From Haemophilus paraphrohaemolyticus (GTDB lineage Bacteria; Pseudomonadota; Gammaproteobacteria; Enterobacterales; Pasteurellaceae), in NCBI RefSeq assembly GCF_002015045.1, contig NZ_MUXX01000025.1, positions 1 through 16,407 on the forward strand: DNA of 16,407 nt. The letters run 5' to 3'. The first letter of the stretch is position 1, and each line of letters opens with the position of its first letter. Below the pieces are notes generated by a model, which was not told the DNA's origin, searched no databases, and saw only the letters and a list, made by a program, of their open reading frames with translations. Positions 15,077 through 16,407 of the stretch are shown piece by piece. Position numbers and translations under genes: made by a program.

Positions 15077-15202
15077 TTATAGAATCATTTTTGCAAGTTG
15101 GTTAAAGGCAGCGTAGCCTTTTTTCCAGTATTCGATGTTGCCTGTTTGGGCGAAGTTGTGCCAGTACCATTTGATTTGTAGGCGGAGTTGTTTTTCGGTC
15201 AT
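15077..15202 (-). CDS. Small 41-residue phage protein
   Basis: A short reading frame begins at an ATG at 15202 with GAGGAA about 7 nt upstream and ends with TAA just before the terminator palindrome. The protein is MTEKQLRLQIKWYWHNFAQT followed by 21 residues ending LAKMIL. It is basic and unusually aromatic for its size, with three Trp, three Tyr and two Phe (WYW at 12-14, YWKKGY at 25-30), suggesting a small helical binding protein. Its good RBS, the tight fit between two hairpins and its codon use support a real gene. I recognise no function; small proteins of similar look occur in Pasteurellaceae prophages as far as I recall. Not secreted, no membrane span. Confidence 0.7.
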   Translation of the reverse strand: MTEKQLRLQIKWYWHNFAQTGNIEYWKKGYAAFNQLAKMIL

Positions 15203-15231
15203 GGTGCGTTCCTCAAATTTTGGGTGTAGGG

Positions 15232-15290
15232 AACCGCCTCACGTTGTTTCAGGTGAGGTCGGTTGAGTATTTAAGGTTTATTTAAATACT
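15232..15290. repeat. Two hairpins after the antirepressor gene
   Basis: AACCGCCTCAC and GTGAGGTCGGTT (15232-15264) pair over 11 bp with one bulge around a 10-nt loop. Next to it AGTATTTAA and TTAAATACT (15266-15290) form a perfect 9-bp stem around the antirepressor stop codon. Neither is followed by a U-run on the minus strand, so they look like RNA-processing or stability structures rather than terminators. Confidence 0.55.
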
Positions 15291-16138
15291 GCGACTGAGG
15301 TTGCAGATTCGTTGTAGTGTCCAATTGCAAGCGGTCGGCGATTGGTATGGTTGATGCGGTCGTTAATTTTTCTGACGGCTGTGTTGGTGGTGCGAATATA
15401 TCGCTGAACTACGTCCAAGTTAAATTCTACGCTGTTTTGCTGATGACTACGGAATGGGCGTAATACGTGCATTAGGGCTTCTACGCTTTCGGAAAATCTT
15501 GTGACGGCATAGTAGAAGTTCTGCCAGTCGAGCCACTCTTGTTCGGTTAGCTCTAGATTATCCATTCGGTCAATCGGGGCGTAGCTGTTACCGAGCGTGG
15601 TTAGAAAGTTGATGGCATTTTCAAATTGTGAGGGTTTGAGTTGGTCGTATTTGCCCACTTTAAACAGACTTTTAAGTTGGCGATAGATTTCTGCGTAACT
15701 CATTCCAGTACGGTGATGAGCTTTCACGACTGCTTCTTGGATCGCTTGCTGTTGTTCTGGGTTAATCGTGCGTTCGGCTTTTCCTTTAAACCAGTAGTCG
15801 TGCAATGCTTGGTAGCACTCTTTTTTGTATTTGATTAAGGTTTCACGAATTTCGGGTTTGCAACGGTTTACGTCGATGCCGAATAACCAGCCGTTTAAGT
15901 ATTCGATGGGTAGGCAGACCATTTCACGATTTTTGCCGTCTTCTGCAACCATTCGTATGATAAGAATACATTGAGAAAGTATTTCATCACGATTCATTCT
16001 CTCAAATTGAGCGTGCCACGCTAAACCAATATTTTCGCAGATCGGCTTCATTGCGGTGTAATGTACACCGTTTTGCTCGAATGTAACTAAAGATTGATTG
16101 TTGAATGAAATGGTTTGAGTGGAGATTTGATTTGACAT
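15278..16138 (-). CDS. Phage antirepressor, P22_AR_N domain
   Basis: Antirepressors bind and disable a phage repressor, favouring lytic growth. The 286-residue protein has an N-terminal P22_AR_N-type domain at about 8-117 (TISFNNQSLVTF, YTAMKPICENIGLAWHAQ, REMVCLPIEYLNGWLFGI, CKPEIRETLIKYKKECY and HDYWFKGK). A second region at 124-180 (INPEQQQAIQEAVVKAHHRT, SYAEIYRQLKSLFKVGKYDQ) resembles the ORF6C-type C-terminal domain of other antirepressors. Residues 190-286 are helical and I recognise no family. The ATG at 16138 has AGG 9 nt upstream, and that site lies in an inverted repeat with the far leader. Gene position, just after a structured leader, fits the P1/P7 immI arrangement. The target repressor is outside the window. 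Confidence 0.82.
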   Translation of the reverse strand: MSNQISTQTISFNNQSLVTFEQNGVHYTAMKPICENIGLAWHAQFERMNRDEILSQCILIIRMVAEDGKNREMVCLPIEYLNGWLFGIDVNRCKPEIRETLIKYKKECYQALHDYWFKGKAERTINPEQQQAIQEAVVKAHHRTGMSYAEIYRQLKSLFKVGKYDQLKPSQFENAINFLTTLGNSYAPIDRMDNLELTEQEWLDWQNFYYAVTRFSESVEALMHVLRPFRSHQQNSVEFNLDVVQRYIRTTNTAVRKINDRINHTNRRPLAIGHYNESATSVAVFK

Positions 16139-16168
16139 TTTTTGTACCTGAAATTTTAGTTAGTAATT

Positions 16169-16266
16169 GATCAACTTTAGTATGGTTGATCGGGCTTCAA
16201 CTACCGATTTCAGACGGCGGAACTTATTTCCCGTAGGTATTGTATTAGGCTCTCTCGACCCGATCA
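16169..16266 (-). ncRNA. Candidate C4-type antisense RNA / leader of antirepressor
   Basis: On the minus strand the leader folds as nested stems: TGATCGGG (16266-16259) with CCCGATCA (16194-16187), inside it CTAC (16236-16233) with GTAG (16204-16201), and inside that CGGGAA with TTCCG. The strand CCCGATCAAC can instead pair with GTTGATC (16175-16169). In phages P1 and P7 the C4 RNA sits upstream of the antirepressor and pairs with its ribosome-binding region. Position, structure and complementarity match that logic. The identification is by context; no covariance search was run. Confidence 0.5.
16209..16218 (-). repeat. Neisseria-type uptake 10-mer in the leader
   Basis: The minus strand reads GCCGTCTGAA, identical to the 10-base Neisseria DNA uptake sequence; the two bases before it are CC, not the AT of the 12-mer. 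One copy only, so chance or a structural role is possible. Confidence 0.5.
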
Positions 16267-16372
16267 TTGATTTTACTAAATGCTTAAATATAAGAATTTG
16301 TAAAATTTAGGTACAAAAAAACCGCTTTTTGATCGGAGCGTTTAATAACCGACTGAAATAGATAGTGCGGTA

Positions 16373-16402
16373 ATCATAATCCGATGTTAGCGGTGTTGTC
16401 AA
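16373..16402 (-). promoter_or_regulatory. Sigma-70 promoter of the antirepressor leader
   Basis: On the minus strand a perfect -35 TTGACA (16402-16397), an 18-bp spacer and TATGAT (16378-16373) give an 11 of 12 match. Transcription would start near 16366, leaving a leader of about 230 nt before the antirepressor ATG, long enough to carry the whole structured region. Confidence 0.7.
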
Positions 16403-16407
16403 TTAGA

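Larger units (their letters stand above)
16138..16320. repeat. Inverted repeat that includes the antirepressor RBS
   Basis: TAAAATTTAGGTACAAAAAA at 16301-16320 is complementary to 16138-16158 (TTTTTTGTACCT, then G, then AAATTTTA). The pairing is 20 bp, broken only by one bulged G, across 142 nt. The left arm contains the antirepressor Shine-Dalgarno and the first base of its ATG. In the minus-strand transcript the far arm would come first and could mask the RBS. Confidence 0.85.
13560..16407. mobile_element. Left end of an integrated phage
   Basis: From the integrase rightward all genes are phage-type and on one strand: integrase, DUF4224 protein, 41-residue protein and antirepressor with a regulatory leader. 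The left boundary must lie between menF (start 13527) and the integrase stop (13749), but no tRNA or duplicated gene end marks it exactly. The element continues beyond the right edge, so its size, completeness and right att site are unknown. It could also be a phage-derived integrative element. Confidence 0.75.

Noticed and set aside
16321..16346. Terminator in the early leader (CGCT, AGCG and a T-run on the minus strand)
   Set aside because: The stem is only four base pairs; the T-run is better explained as part of the anti-RBS arm.
16384..16407. Plus-strand ATG frame running off the right edge
   Set aside because: Only eight codons are visible, no RBS is present, and it overlaps the minus-strand promoter.
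1..16407. CRISPR arrays, rRNA or tRNA genes, insertion sequences
   Set aside because: No regularly spaced repeats, no RNA gene signatures and no transposase reading frame were seen.

Overview
The window reads as a Pasteurellaceae chromosome carrying the left end of an integrated phage. The family call rests on Hin-type DNA uptake words (AAGTGCGGT and its complement, four exact copies) and Apl-type words (ACAAGCGGTCA, two exact copies), on AT-rich codon use, and on the gene set. A member of the Haemophilus/Aggregatibacter/Pasteurella group is likely; the species cannot be named from the sequence alone.

Positions 1-4242 are all on the minus strand. argC-argB form a compact arginine operon bounded on the left by a C/T-rich inverted repeat. 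Upstream lie deoD and nupC, a purine nucleoside phosphorylase and a nucleoside transporter, each with its own terminator and with a PurR-like operator between them. At 4472-8218 come a YczE-like membrane protein (+), the lysine exporter lysO (-), DNA polymerase IV dinB (+) and the membrane protease htpX (+). dinB's terminator overlaps a possible heat-shock promoter for htpX.

Positions 8464-12193 are an iron-uptake operon, efeO-efeB-efeU: a short imelysin-domain periplasmic protein, a Tat-exported DyP haem peroxidase, and an Ftr1-type permease fused to a long periplasmic N-terminus. A plausible promoter with a well-placed CRP-like site precedes it. A pair of inverted uptake words forms the terminator shared with convergent menF (isochorismate synthase).

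From about 13.6 kb to the right edge the content is phage-like, all on the minus strand: an antirepressor with a P22_AR_N-type domain, a 41-residue small protein, a DUF4224 protein and a lambda-type integrase, with a perfect 14-bp inverted repeat just past the integrase. The right end of the element lies outside the window.

The most interesting part is the antirepressor leader (16139-16407). A good sigma-70 promoter drives a leader whose first part is complementary over 20 nt, with one bulge, to the antirepressor ribosome-binding site. Its second part folds into a nested structure with a mutually exclusive alternative stem. This matches the logic of the C4 antisense RNA that controls the P1/P7 antirepressor, and is proposed here as a C4-like switch.
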